From Allolobophora icterica (lineage: Eukaryota; Annelida; Clitellata; Crassiclitellata; Lumbricidae): DNA of 64,000 nt. Each line of letters starts with the position of its first letter. Within the stretch, counting starts at the first letter, position 1. Made by a program: the position numbers and the translations under genes. The stretch lies in the NCBI GenBank assembly GCA_963556255.1, contig OY744609.1, forward strand, positions 18,616,309 to 18,680,308, written 5' to 3'. The notes under the pieces are model-generated. The model was not told the origin of the DNA. It was given only the letters and a program-made list of their open reading frames with translations, and did no database searches. Shown piece after piece: positions 23,990-37,193 of the stretch.

Positions 23990-24965
23990 TGAGACTAATA
24001 TACAGGATTGGCGATTAAAATGAGAACGTCGCGTACAATCGTGTTTAATACAATATTATCAAATTGTGTTTTGAGTAAAACGTAAGCACCTAAATTATTC
24101 TATGATGTACTTACTTACCAAATCAAAACATAAGTCAGTTAATTCGTCAACTTCCGGTCGTCATCTCTTAAAGCGTACGAACGCGTGATGGGGCAGGTGA
24201 TAAACAAAGGCTGTAAATCGAAACTCCTGCAACGAAGGCAGCAGCTACTTAAAATGTTTCCTAACCAGAGAATTGTACGAAGCATTTGGTTCACAGATGA
24301 AAAGACATTTACAAGTTAATTCTCAATGATTGTGTATAATCTGATGCAAGAAAGAAACACCAAATTCCAGCAACAAGACTCTTACGTGAACGCGAACATT
24401 TCAGTCGCAGTAGGCCTATCATGGTTTCGGTCGGTGTGTCTCGTATGGGAGAAACCAATGTAGTGTTTGTTAAACCCGGAGCCAAAGTAAATAGTAAATA
24501 CTATTGTGATCACGTTCTAGAAAAAGGTGTACTTCCTGATATTTGAGCAAGATGTAATCGTCACAAGTGGACGTTGCAGCATCACGGAGCTCCTTCACAC
24601 ACAGCACGAAACACTATTAACTTCCTTCATCAGGAGAATGTCACCATTATCGAACCAGACATGTGGCCCCAAATAGCCAAGAGAGGTAGCCGAGCACAAA
24701 CCCTACCGAAAAAAGATAAACAAAAATGAGGTGCTGTGTAAGATCGAATAAGAAAGAAAGAACGTATAGAAAACGATGCCAAGCAATACAAAAAGTAAAA
24801 GATCATGTTTGCACCATCTTCTACTAGTTCAGATATCAGCATGGTTAATGTAGCAAGAAATGAAACAATTACTGATCTCCGTCCAGGGGCAGTTTATGAT
24901 CCGGCTTAATCACCTAATGAGGCACATTTACGAATTTTTTAAAATGAAACTGCAGTTAGTGACGA
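23990..24965 (+). pseudogene. Tc1/mariner-like transposon, degenerate, copy 1
   Basis: The left end region cgattaaaatgagaacgtcg matches the copy at 40823. Translation gives RSIWFTDEKTF, holding the first catalytic aspartate, and a decayed SHTARNTI region, with frameshifts throughout. It is truncated at the right, where another element begins (24969). Confidence 0.72.
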
Positions 24966-24968
24966 TGC

Positions 24969-25031
24969 AGTCTTGTTTTCAAGACCTTAAACCTCAAGAC
25001 CAAGACCAAGGACAAGACTGTGAACCTCAAG

Positions 25032-25068
<37 letters not shown>

Positions 25069-25620
25069 CCAACCAACCAACCAACCAATCAATCAATCAA
25101 CCAATCAATCAATATTCGTTTATTGCAGAAATACCCGTTGACACAAACGCAACAGGATTACAGTCTTTAAATTATAGACAGCAAACGTGATTAAATCAGG
25201 TCTAAATTAGATATCAGTGACTAATGACTATAGTTAATAAATGTTTTTATAAAGCATACCAATACTTTGAACCTCAAGACCAAGACCAAGACTTTGAACC
25301 TCAAGACCAAGACCGAGACCCAAAATATCGCAATCAGGTCAAGACTTCTATTCCTTACTAAAAAATTGTCAAGTCGGAATACTCGCTATTTTAATGAAAA
25401 AGTGAGTTTTATTTTATTCAAGCAAATTAACTTTAAATGCAGACTGCAGAGAATTCCGAATTCGTAGTTACAACAGTCCTTCATGCAAACTGTTATTCCA
25501 AATGCCTTTTAGTATTTTATAAAAACCAATTCGCTCAGAATTTTCTGACCAAGACGTACCTTGTGGGGCCTAATAAAAATTCTGCCATGTGAAAAAATAA
25601 CTTCCACAAGTGCTGAAGTC
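24969..25620. mobile_element. CAAGAC-minisatellite hAT relative, truncated
   Basis: It begins cagtcttgttttcaagacc and carries ctcaagaccaagac repeats at 24990-25032 and 25265-25320. The interior 25331-25600 matches 54250-54540 closely. A (CAAT)n-tailed insertion at about 25034-25262 splits it. The right terminus is missing. Confidence 0.7.
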
Positions 25621-25729
25621 GCTGGCACAGATACATGGGCCCCCGCACGTTGGGGCAAGGGGGCACTTGCCCCCCCCTGGATTTTGAATCAAAATATGTA
25701 AAATTAAGAAGGCGTTGAAACAAGAAATT

Positions 25730-26332
<603 letters not shown>

Positions 26333-26370
26333 TTCTAAGAAATTTATCATGAGTAACCTTCGGGAATTCA

Positions 26371-28104
26371 TCATGGTTTCATCTGGCATAAAGCCGTTAA
26401 GACTGCCTTGTTAATGCTGTCTTCCGACACGTCTACAACCTTTTCACAACCACCGCGAGATGGAATTCCATGCCAGTAATGACCTAATACGTACGAAAGT
26501 CGTTGGAAACAGAAGTTCACATGTGGAAGATTACAAACGCCTTCAATAACATATGTTCCAGGCTGTGAGAAAACGACGTTCGAAAGTCCAGCGCCATGTG
26601 GTGCAACAACCATTACAGCGGAATGGAACATTCGCATAGTGTCGTTTAGAGATGGAACAGGATTGTCTTTGAACACTACATAGCTCAGATTGTATGCCTT
26701 GGCGGCCGATTCAACCAACTTCTCGATCTCTTCTTCTTTTGTAAATCTACGAGAACGTGATCGCCGAATCAAAATGATTTTGTTTCGAGGCTCTGGTGGG
26801 AAATTTTTGGTAATGTACTCACGATATTTCATTGAAAGCACTTGACTCTCTTGAATATTTGCAGTACCACACATGGTTGATCTCGGTAAATAAATCAATT
26901 TTGCTCTGAACGTTCCACTAACAATTCTGCTTTCATTTAAACCGAGAATTTTTATTAATTCCGCTGTTCGTCCTCCTGTTTCTGAAGCGAGTATCTTGAT
27001 GTTTGGATTTCGTTTAAGAAAGTCAAGATAAAGTGACAGTCTTGGAATAACTTCCACCATCCGATGAAATTGTCCTGTGCCCCAATGTTGAGCTATTGGA
27101 AAGATCTCATCATAAAGTGGGATTTCATCAACATTTGGGGGCGGATTTACATCGATATCATGACTACACGCATATTGGACAAGCTTCAGGTTTCCCGTAT
27201 AAACATCGCTCTTATCTGTAACAATTCCATCACGTATTATGTATATGTAAAAAGCAAATGGTGGCTGTTCTGTATAGAAATGCGGTGGAAACGCTTTTCC
27301 TTCGTTTGGCCAGTAGTGTTCATAGCCGAGGGGTTTAGCATTAAGAGCAAGCGTGCTAATTGATTTAGGGTTGATGGTTATTTTAATATCACGAAAACAT
27401 GTTCTGTTGTACGTGACGTCATATTTACTTTTTATTGTTCCAGGAGTTTCGATCCACGTGCAGAGTGGATCATCCGCTGTCCATTCATAGTAATTCTGTA
27501 TCAGGAGATTTGATTCGTCTTTGAGAGAACTCCAAGTTTTTCCTGTTCCTGACGATTTATCCCATGGAAGCATCACCAATCGCAGTTGAGAGAAATTACC
27601 TAGCAGTGTCAAGAAGTTATCTCTCGAAGTCCGCATCAACGAGATATCTTCACGCGGGGCTATGGAAATCCATTCCTGACCACCTCTTGATCTAAGAGCT
27701 TCCAACCGAAGTTTATGTAATTGCTCATTGAAGATTTGAACTCTTTTAAGAAAGTGTCCATCCGCCAGCACTTCAATGGCAGCAAAAGGAGTGTAGATCG
27801 GCCTTAGTAAAATCTGTTTTCGGGAGCTTCCAGTGTCTGGTTTGCTGGAGGATGATATTCCGGGAAATGAATTTGTTATGATTCCGTTTTTTGCAGTATA
27901 TAAACGTAAATCGTATAAATCGCCAATTACCCGGAGATTTGTTGTATAGTTCAAAACTAAATATTTATTGTGTACTTTTGTTGTGAAGATCTTTGCTAAA
28001 TAAATTTCAACGAGAAAGAAAGCTAGCACCACTCCTCCCAGAAAACAGCAACAGAATTTAATCGAAACACGACTTTGGCGTGTAGCTCTTAAGGCGATTA
28101 TCAT
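26371..28104 (-). CDS. GT61-family glycosyltransferase, paralogue 1
   Basis: This 577-residue protein is encoded by one uninterrupted exon. A single N-terminal transmembrane anchor (about residues 16-38) indicates a type II secretory-pathway enzyme. The C-terminal half fits the GT61/DUF563 fold, the family of EOGT, POMGNT2 and plant xylosyltransferases, which move sugars from nucleotide donors to protein or glycan acceptors. Matching elements are FHRMVEVIPRLSLYLDFL, then IILIRRSRSRRFTKEEEI, and the signature APHGAGLSNVVFSQPG (HGAGLSN about 503-509). Several N-glycosylation sequons occur. The ATG at 28104 has an A at -3. The 3' and 5' flanks match paralogue 2 (44725-46497). Donor and acceptor cannot be read from sequence. 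A host origin is likely, but whether it is a retrogene or ancestrally intronless is open. Confidence 0.85.
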   Translation of the reverse strand: MIIALRATRQSRVSIKFCCCFLGGVVLAFFLVEIYLAKIFTTKVHNKYLVLNYTTNLRVIGDLYDLRLYTAKNGIITNSFPGISSSSKPDTGSSRKQILLRPIYTPFAAIEVLADGHFLKRVQIFNEQLHKLRLEALRSRGGQEWISIAPREDISLMRTSRDNFLTLLGNFSQLRLVMLPWDKSSGTGKTWSSLKDESNLLIQNYYEWTADDPLCTWIETPGTIKSKYDVTYNRTCFRDIKITINPKSISTLALNAKPLGYEHYWPNEGKAFPPHFYTEQPPFAFYIYIIRDGIVTDKSDVYTGNLKLVQYACSHDIDVNPPPNVDEIPLYDEIFPIAQHWGTGQFHRMVEVIPRLSLYLDFLKRNPNIKILASETGGRTAELIKILGLNESRIVSGTFRAKLIYLPRSTMCGTANIQESQVLSMKYREYITKNFPPEPRNKIILIRRSRSRRFTKEEEIEKLVESAAKAYNLSYVVFKDNPVPSLNDTMRMFHSAVMVVAPHGAGLSNVVFSQPGTYVIEGVCNLPHVNFCFQRLSYVLGHYWHGIPSRGGCEKVVDVSEDSINKAVLTALCQMKP

Positions 28105-28562
28105 GTTTATATTTTATCCGGCGTATGTGGAAGAATAATGGAGCCAATTGTAGTTGCAGATTTGAAGAAATTAAGTTTTAACTGCGTACTCATGGTGCAG
28201 TAGACGCACCACACGATGACAGCTGAAACATATCATTATACTGTTTAAAGTGCATGATAATTGGACAGGAAGGAGAGTAAGGCCTGAGGTGTTGGATGCA
28301 ATGTACGTGTAGTTGGCAGTATGTAATGTAGCCTAAGTGCAATGTAGTTGACGTTCTGTAATGTTGTAGAAACGACCGTTATCGGCCCGTACCTATGAAG
28401 ACCATCTCTCGTACCCGATGACCAGCTCAGCCACAGACCGATGACCGAAACACCAAGACGACGCTCAGTAGTAGTTGATGAGTTTATTCGTAAGGTACAA
28501 ATATTACGACGACCTCGTACAACTGCTTCTTCTCTAACTCGTGACAACTCTTTGCATGTTAG
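28105..28562. other. Upstream region of GT61 paralogue 1, duplicated
   Basis: Matches 46498-47035 closely (shared words tatcggcccgt, gatgaccgaaacaccaagac). The core promoter is not identified. The match breaks where a hAT is inserted at about 28563. Confidence 0.55.
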
Positions 28563-28619
28563 CATAGGCGTAACTTTCTATCGTGACCTTTTAAAAGTGG
28601 TGGTGATAGTCACCACCAC

Positions 28620-30225
28620 TTTTTGGTCCTGCAATGAAACTCTTAAAAGCATAATCTTGGATGCGTTGCTTCGACTTGAATTATACATGCAGCAGCTTAG
28701 AGGACAAAACTGTGATGGGGTCTCTAGCGTTCACATGTCTGGCATGTATAATGGTGCACAAGCATTGATGAAAGAAGAACAGCCTCTTGCACTGTTTGTG
28801 CACTGTGATGCACACTGCATAGACCTCGTTACAAAGGCATCAATCAAGATTTCGCATGTTGTTGGTGACGCAGTAGATCTCGTGAACGAACTGGGAGTTT
28901 TATCCTCACAATCTGGCAAGTTTCAGACTCTATTTGCGTCCGTCGCAGCAGGTCACCATCAGGTCACCATCAGAGCTAGGCCATTCGTCGAACCATTGAT
29001 CAGTACGAGTCTATTATAAATGCTCTTGAGCAAATGTCGCAAACACTGGAAGGACAGGAGCTCGTGCTTCCGGACTTCTGACCAGATTCCAGAAAGATTC
29101 CACACTTTTAACACACACACACCATGGCTTTGACAATAATTATTGAACAACTGGAGAACCTGAATCACCCTGCTCAAGGACGTGCCAACACTGTAAGTGG
29201 AACGATGAAGGCAGTCAGCAACTACATGAAAACGCTACGCTCAGACAGTGCATTCGAGTCAATTTTGTCAAGAGCAAAGAAGGTTCAAGAGGATTTGGAT
29301 TTAGAGGACATCACAGCTTCTCGTATACACTGTCCCCCCAAGCGATATACTGGTCCATCAGAAGCATACTTGGCTCCGACTGTGCTGCAGTGCTATAAAG
29401 TGGAGTACTACAAGATAATTGATAGTGCGCTATATGAGCTAAAAGAGAGATTCCAACAGACTAGCATTCAAGTGTACGAACAGTTGGAGATGTGATATAT
29501 AGCTATCCTGAAATTGACCACTCTCAACTCAGCATTCAACTTGTCATGTTTCGACAGCAATTCACGTTCAGTACCCGTACGACAGATGAAGCGGCTGTCA
29601 TACTGAGTTCCGCAGTTCCTGGAGTCAGGCGATTGTTTCATCAGGTTGAAACTCTGCAGAGGCTCTTGCTAGTAGTGCAGGTGTCCCGAGATATTCTATC
29701 CCCCCTAAAGCGTATCCCCCCGGATGGAATAAACCGGTTTAGAGTATCCGGTGGGATGAACCATTCTATCCCCCCTCGTCATACGCATCCCGATAGCCTC
29801 GACGAAATTCCAGTCAAAATCACCAAAAACAAAGTAAATTGATTTCAGGTCGACGTACAAACTAAAGATACGCAATTCAAAAATTTTATGTGTGCAATAG
29901 ATCCAAACAGTACGACTGAATACACTTATAAACCACCAAAAATGCAAACTAAACCGAATACTCCATTTCGCTAAGGGGGATACGCATGTATGGGGGATAC
30001 TCTATTTCGTGACACCGGCAACGTCATGTGAAGCTGAACGGTCATTCAGCGGACTCCGTCGTCTAAAGACGTGGCTTCGGACTTTTATGAGCCAAGAGCG
30101 GCTCAACTCTGTGGCAGTGTGCCATGTGCATCAGCAGTACACTGACTGCCTTGACATTTGCGTACTTGCAAATAACTTTGAAGCCGCAAATGATCGTAGA
30201 CTTCTGCTGTTTGGAAAGTTCTGAC
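28620..30225 (+). pseudogene. hAT transposase (ZMYM1-like), frameshifted
   Basis: Pieces in order: RLELYMQQLRGQNCDGVSSV with VHCDAHCIDL (catalytic-core region, 28670-28960), a central helical part (29124-29495), LFHQVETLQRLLLVVQV (29600-29690), and the C-terminal dimerisation domain TSCEAERSFSGLRRLKTWL with FMSQERLNSVAV (30009-30225). Frameshifts, a stop near 29493 and an inserted MITE break it, so it is inactive. Confidence 0.85.
29694..30010. mobile_element. MITE-like insertion in the hAT transposase
   Basis: The sequence breaks the transposase just before the conserved TSCEAERSF block. Its ends share inverted ATCCCCC...GCGTATCCCCC motifs (29697-29722 against 29966-30002). The target duplication is not clear. 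Confidence 0.6.
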
Positions 30226-30514
30226 TTTTCTTCTCATTTGCAGAATCACGACTCACGAGTGACTGCTCTTAAGCTCGATCCTTATCTCTTCAACTTATTA
30301 ACAGTAGTTAAACAAAATGTAAACATGTACTGTTCTACTTTGAGGGTGACCTAAAGTGCCGGACAAAGCATACTAAATTTGTATTTGAGGGAACGGTTAG
30401 AGGAAGGTGAGGGGAGAGAAGGGAAGGGAGGGGAAGAGTAGCGAGCAGAGGAATAGTCACCACCACTATCTGGGGAAAGTTACGCCCATGGCATGCATGT
30501 TAGGCTCAGTCTCT

Positions 30515-31636
<1,122 letters not shown>

Positions 31637-31800
31637 GTTCCTGACCGTCCTGACGCCAGCCATTTGATGGCGATGGGCACCGATAAATGGTCTCCATTGT
31701 CATCGGTCATTTGTCAAGTCCACTACTCCCTTAGCGTTACTCCAAGTGATATCTTCATTTGTATTAGGCCTATCTATCCAGCGTCCTGGTCTGCCCTTGT
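31637..31800 (-). pseudogene. RTE-like LINE C-terminal fragment, copy 1
   Basis: The reverse complement encodes a decayed relative of the RSFIRTHRRQMAGVRN terminus seen at 7620-7700 and 47700. It is followed on the minus strand by the (GAT)n tail. Confidence 0.65.
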
Positions 31801-31984
31801 GCAGTGTGTAATCTAGGCATCTCTTGGGAGGGGATTTCCCCCCCCCCCCCAGGATTCATGTTTCCCCCAGAGAAATAAAATAAGAAATATATAAATAAAA
31901 TTGAGTTGTTTTTGACGACATTATATATGACCTGTTATAATATATAATGATATCATTTACCTTAAATCTTAAAAGTCCCAATCT

Positions 31985-32185
31985 TTTGCCTCAATTGGTC
32001 CCCTCTCTGGAATACACTGTCTCCTTCTACTCGCTCTCAAATTTTAATTGGTAACATGTCGTGTTCTTTTGCCTTTCTCAAAACCTATTTCTTTTCTTGT
32101 GGCCTTGCGCACTGGGAGCGCTTCTGAACGGTTCACCCTACTAGAGGCGATTTATAAATGTTTAAATACAATACAATACAATTCA
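31985..32185 (+). mobile_element. CR1/L2-like LINE 3' end
   Basis: Encodes LWNTLSPSTRSQILIG and FAFLKTYFFSCGLA, a LINE C-terminus, then aggcgatttataaatg and an (aatac)n tail. It is present only in copy 1. Confidence 0.65.
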
Positions 32186-32545
32186 ATAAGTATGATAAAA
32201 TGATATTATATACTATTATAATATATATATACTGTGATTTTATAATGAGTATAATCTACTGTTAATATAATCTTTGCACAACTAAATGACTTTCCAACAG
32301 TGTTATCTTAAAAATTTCAAAATATCACATTTCAAAATGTTTTGTTCCATGAACATTCAGTAATGATATTATTTACTATTATATGATATAACGATATTAA
32401 AAACTGTTATAATATATGATACTCTCATATTATAATGTGTATAATAAACTCATTTTGAGCAACTAACTGGCTTCTCTCCAGTGTTGTCTTTCAAATTTCA
32501 AAATATATAATTTCAAATGTTTTGTTTCTGGAACATTTAGTCAAA
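32186..32545. repeat. Tandem duplication, about 178-bp unit
   Basis: Two diverged units. Each contains a tatt-rich part, then tttcaaaatat and tgttttgtt, and ends near gaacattcag/gaacatttag. Confidence 0.65.
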
Positions 32546-32589
32546 CCACATCATTACTACATGGCTTCCTGATTCGGTAGTTGGATCCT

Positions 32590-32790
32590 TCTTGCTTGGT
32601 TTGCGTACCATTTGTAAACTATTTCTACTAATTGTCTCCTGGTCAGCAATTCGGGACCTTCTTGAGCAATAAGGATAAGCTGATCCACTCCTATCAGCAC
32701 TGAAATAATAGAGAAATTTTGTTAAGATGACAGCTTAAAATGCTACTATTACAATGTCGAAATTCAAAAAATTTCTAAACGCTTCCCCTA
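32590..32790 (-). repeat. Dispersed repeat, inverted relative of 35470-35660
   Basis: The reverse complement shares gtggatcagcttatcc and tgctcaagaaggtcc with 35560-35590. The function is unknown. Confidence 0.7.
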
Positions 32791-33345
32791 TAGAAAGATG
32801 GTTTTGGTGTGTAACAGCAACCGGGTTTATTGCTCAGCGTTCAGTTGCAATAACTTTAATAATATAATATCTCATTTACTGACAAATCCAATGGTCGTAC
32901 AGTTTACAGTTACACAGCTTACACTTTCAATTACTCACTACTCATAGTCATCGTCCGACGCTTGTAAAAGGAGACAATCTCCTTCGGTCATGTGTCAGCG
33001 CATTCACCGTCCAAACTGAATGTGTAAGCTGTAAACTGTATGACCATTGGATTAGTCAGTAAATGATATATTGAGTCATTGAAGTTATTTCAGTTGAACG
33101 CTGAGCAATAAACCCTACGGTTAGACACCAAAACCACCTTTCTAGGTTGAATAGTGCTTGAGATATAGACAATTTTAGCTCCCGGCAGCCATCTTGGACG
33201 CCATGCATATTGAAATTGACCCTTTCGAATGGTCAGAATAGAGTAGACTTTTACTATGTTATTAAGCATGCCAAATGGTAAAAAATCAGCTGAGAAAACT
33301 TTTGTATTAATTTTTTGGAGGTTAGGCGGTTGGTTGATTTTCGTA
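32790..33345. mobile_element. Deleted derivative of the long inverted-repeat element
   Basis: The left arm (about 32790-32950) and right arm (33020-33165) are inverted copies. The right arm continues to 33345 and matches 52210-52555. The protein-coding interior seen at 48-52.5 kb is absent. Confidence 0.7.
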
Positions 33346-33399
33346 TATTGACCCGACTATTCATTATTCCAAATGAGCGTCCAATTCTCCTTTGTTTAT

Positions 33400-33760
33400 C
33401 TTTTTCGTTGCTTCCATCTGCCGCGATGATCTGCGTTTATTGGCCCTAGAGAGACGAAGTGTTCTATTTGCTCAATAGCTTCTCCTTGGATTGTGATACT
33501 TATTGGTGTCTCTTTAATCTATTCAATCGCCATTGTTTAGGTTTTCTCTGCGTTGATCATTAGGCCGAATCTAATACTGGTTTCGTCAATCTGTATCGTA
33601 ATATCACATAGGCCTATATATATGTATTATTTATAATATATATATATATATATATATAATATATATATATATGTTGTTCAGGCCCGCTTATAGTGAGCAG
33701 ACCATTGTCGTCAGCAAACTGAGATGATTCACCAGGCCTCCATTTGATGTGATTCCTGCC
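33400..33760 (-). pseudogene. RTE-like reverse transcriptase fragment, copy 1
   Basis: Minus strand. It is the counterpart of 52560-53110, where the frame reads NLRFADDIGLLTSSG and QIDETSRRFGL. It contains a private (TA)n run at 33615-33673. Confidence 0.7.
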
Positions 33761-34870
33761 TCGGTGTTGTTAAGGTTGAGTGACGCCGATGCATTATTTG
33801 CAATGCACTCCTCAGTTGATGTGTATGTTGATATGGGCAGCACTGCATTTACAGCAGCTCTGGGTATTAACAAGGCGTATGGCACCGTTGATCATTATAA
33901 GCTGTATTCCATCCTCGTAAGGTCTGGTTGACCATATGGGTGGTCACTTATTCCTGGTAGATTGGCATAGTAAACGAGCGGTGGCAGTACGTTGGAATGG
34001 TAGTATGTCTAAGTCATATGCAGTTAGGAGCGGTGTACGGCAGAGGAGTTCCCTGTCGCCTTCGTTGTTTAATGTTTTTGTTAACAAGTTTATTGTGGAG
34101 TCGAGAGCAACTGGTGTAGGTTGTTGTATTAACAAGTCCTGGTTGGGATGCATCATGCATTATGTATGCACATGATATTATTATCCTCGTCGGTAGTTGG
34201 GTTTCACGCCTTACTAGATAAATGCGATGTTGTTAGTTGTCAGTTAGGCCTAACATTTAATTTAATATTTGTTGGTGCATAGCATTCGGTCCTCGATGCA
34301 AGACCTCCCTGCCTGATATGTTTCTATATCGCAAAAAGTTTTGTAGACCGAGCAGGTGAAATATTTGGGAGTTATTTTTTGTGCTTTTAGTAAATTGAGA
34401 TGCCATGTGGATAGTAGGGCCTATAATGCGCAATTTGTACGCAGCTAGCAATAATATTTTCAATAACTCTTTGGGTTTGTCGGAGTTAATGCAACTTCAC
34501 TTGCAGCAGACATAATTATAGCCTCCCAGTTTTAAGATATGGCTCAATAGCAGTGAGGTTTTCTCAATCTCAGCTCAGTAAACTAAACGCTTGCTGGAAT
34601 ACTGTGTATCGTAAACTGTTTGGTTCCATAAATGGGAATTTACGAGAATTTATTGTAGGTCTAGGCAGTCTAGACTTTAAATCTATGAGAGTTATTGCCA
34701 AAGTTTAAACTACTAAAAAATGCAAGCTATGGGCACGAATTTAATTATCTAGTTAATGGTCTTGGTGTGTCAGTAAAAGGACAACATGTCTTATGTCAGA
34801 TCGGAAGTGTATAACGCTTACGCCTCCGGAGGAGTTTCAGCTAAGGACCTGCGAATCACAAATTTTCAGT
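33760..34870 (+). pseudogene. Non-LTR reverse transcriptase fragment, + strand
   Basis: Encodes FTAALGINKAYGTVDHYKL, then RWNGSMSKSYAVRSGVRQ and SLSPSLFNVFVNKFIVESRA (RT palm motifs), followed by decayed thumb sequence to about 34870. Stops and frameshifts throughout. The part to 34210 is shared with 53110-53550. Confidence 0.78.
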
Positions 34871-35115
34871 CTTATTTTTTTAGAAGTTATTTTAATAACA
34901 TTGATTTAATCATTTTTAGTTTTCGGAAATCGCAACTGAATTAAACTGAGTTGGAGCTCTTGTTCATGCCATTTTTCATGATTTTTATTATCCGAAATCC
35001 GAAAATCTTTAAAAAAAAACAACCAAAACAACAAAAACCATAAAAAAACAACAAAGCAACAACAAAAAACACTTTTCATCTTCAAAAAACTTGTTTTTTT
35101 GCACCTCTGGTCCAG
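34870..35115. repeat. Dispersed repeat shared with intron 3
   Basis: About 250 bp matching 13850-14165. It sits at the boundary between the two segmental duplication copies. Confidence 0.7.
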
Positions 35116-35652
35116 GCCCCATGCCCCCAATATTTCTGACAAGTTTACGCCAGTGTTCCTACCTCCGTGTCACAGAGCTAAACTTGAGCAAATATCGGCG
35201 CTTTCGGTGCCATGGCTTTGCCCACAGGCGAAACGCTGTGACGGAGAAAGCCTGTATAGGCCTATAACATCAACCGTTCAACGTATAGACCTAGCTATGC
35301 ATTCATATAGGACTGTAGGCAATAACTTTCTGTCTGAGGAATATAGTCTTTAATTCTTTATCTTTATTTATTATTCATTAGTTTCTAACTTCTGTAGCGC
35401 CGACATCTAATGCACAAGCATGGGCGGAGACTTGGGCCTGGGTTTGGAGGGGACAGGTCGGTCGGCCGAAGGAAATTTTGTGAATTTCCACACTGTAATA
35501 GTAGCATTTTAAGCTGTCATCTTAGCAAAATTGGTCTATTATTGCAATCCTGATAAAAGTGGATCAGCTTATCCTCATTGCTCAAGAAGGTCCTGAATTG
35601 CTGAACAGGAAACAATAGCAGAAATGTTTTAGAAATGGTACACGTGGTTTGT

Positions 35653-35930
35653 GCGGCACGGTGGAGCTATCGGTAACGCGTTTGGTCAATAATCATGCAG
35701 TCGCCGGTTCGACTCCGTGCAACGACCCTGGGCAAGTTGTTTGCGCACACCGTGCCTCTGCCACCAAGCAGTATAATTTGGTACCGGCGTAAGCTGGGAA
35801 GTAAATGGCCAGTCCTGAGATATCACTGGCCCGTGTCCAGGACCTTGGGATTTGTCCATTGCCGGCTCAAGGGCTTAGAAAAGGAGATGAGCGCCTCACC
35901 TACGTCCCACTTGCGGATATGGACTGAATT
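35653..35930 (+). mobile_element. tRNA-derived SINE with target duplication
   Basis: The head gcggcacggtggagctatcg has an A-box-like region, and a perfect B-box, ggttcgactcc, lies at 35706-35716. A 14-bp direct repeat, tacacgtggtttgt, flanks it (35639-35652 and 35931-35944). This is a textbook full-length SINE insertion, about 278 bp. Confidence 0.85.
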
Positions 35931-35944
35931 TACACGTGGTTTGT

Positions 35945-37193
35945 CGACCGTCGTTAAATCGATTTCTTTGATAATCTACGTTTGGCAATGTTTTGACACT
36001 TTTCTTGCTAAACTGAATGCATATTAACAAACATATTCTACAATCTACATGTTACCAACAACCTGCACCGCTGGGTTTGGGGGGACAGGGTGAAAAAAAA
36101 TTATATTTGAGCCTATATTATAAGTCAGACTAGTTCCAATTAAGTGACTGCTATTGTCAAGTCCCTAATTTCTGTCGCGGTCTATAAGGAGCGCGACGTA
36201 TTCGATCTGGAACAATCTTGAACCAAAAGGTTTTCTAGTATTTAATGTAACAGCGCGTTTACTAATCCAGCTGTAACCGTTTTCCGTCTATATCTCTCTA
36301 TCTATATCGTTTTCCATTCACATTCTCCTCTGTTCGTTCTCCGAAGTCAGTCTGATCAATGTTCTTCCTGTCCCATGACCCCTGTATTGCCCTCTCCTTT
36401 ACAACTCCTTGTACCCTTGCCGAGCCGACTCAGGGCCGGTAGGGTGGAAAGCATCCAGGCAGGCGGAGAGGAAAGCAGGCAGCTGTCCAGTGTTCACGAA
36501 TCGACCGGTGTCCGATTCCTTGCTTCTCGGGTGATTGCGGCGAAGGGGTGGATGGAGGGGTACGAATCGGCTACCTCTGCTGTTCTATATCAGTCATCGG
36601 CGAAGTCTGGAGGCGGAGCCCTGACAGCTACAGACAGGGAAACCTCAAGGTTTCTACACTGAAAGAGTCACAGTTTGAGAGATGTCCTAGTTAAGTCTTT
36701 GATTGCAACAACATAGTTGTCTTACACTATTGGGATTACACGATCGAAGACCATGTGGTCTGTTTCATGGTGTTAATAACTGTTGAAAAAAATAGACACT
36801 CTCAGTATGACGATTTAAAAACAATGTCAGATTGGAATATAGGAGCCTAACTTGAATAAGCTTTAGCTTTTGTTGGGCTTCGTTTGTACATTGATGTATG
36901 ATTATGTCGTGATGATTTTGTGGAGTGGTACAAATAAATAACTAACTTGAAAGTGTTTTTGAATTTAATGCCTTCCGTCTTCCTTGTCTTCCAGCCACTT
37001 ATTAGGTCATCATTTATTCTGTCTTTGTTTGGTTATTGGTCTTTCGGTCTTTCAACCAACACCCGCTTGGATTCTCTCTCGCCTTGCATCCTTCTAGCTG
37101 TGGAGATCCACTGTGCTGATTATTCATCCTCTGGCTGTGCCTCTGTATATGTTCAGTCAGTCTGCGTCTGCATAATATATATATATATATATA
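35945..37193. other. Interior of the 4.2-kb transposon, unassigned
   Basis: No domain recognised. A 95-codon frame at 36375-36662 has no family resemblance that I can name. Confidence 0.35.

Larger units (their letters stand above)
28563..30490 (+). mobile_element. hAT transposon, 1.93 kb, with dead transposase
   Basis: The ends CATAGGCGTAACTTTC and GAAAGTTACGCCCATG are inverted repeats. The direct repeat gcatgttag flanks it (28554-28562; 30495-30503, with four extra bases at the right). The element is absent from copy 2, where tcttctctaac runs straight into ttatacagtcaagtcagtcgg. A 14-bp hairpin (aaaagtggtggtga) lies near the left end. Confidence 0.82.

Noticed and set aside
35653..35725. 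tRNA gene
   Set aside because: The B-box is good, but the cloverleaf is poor and a 200-bp body with a target duplication follows, so it is a SINE.
36375..36662. 95-codon frame as a gene
   Set aside because: No domain, no splice signals I trust, and it lies inside a DNA transposon.
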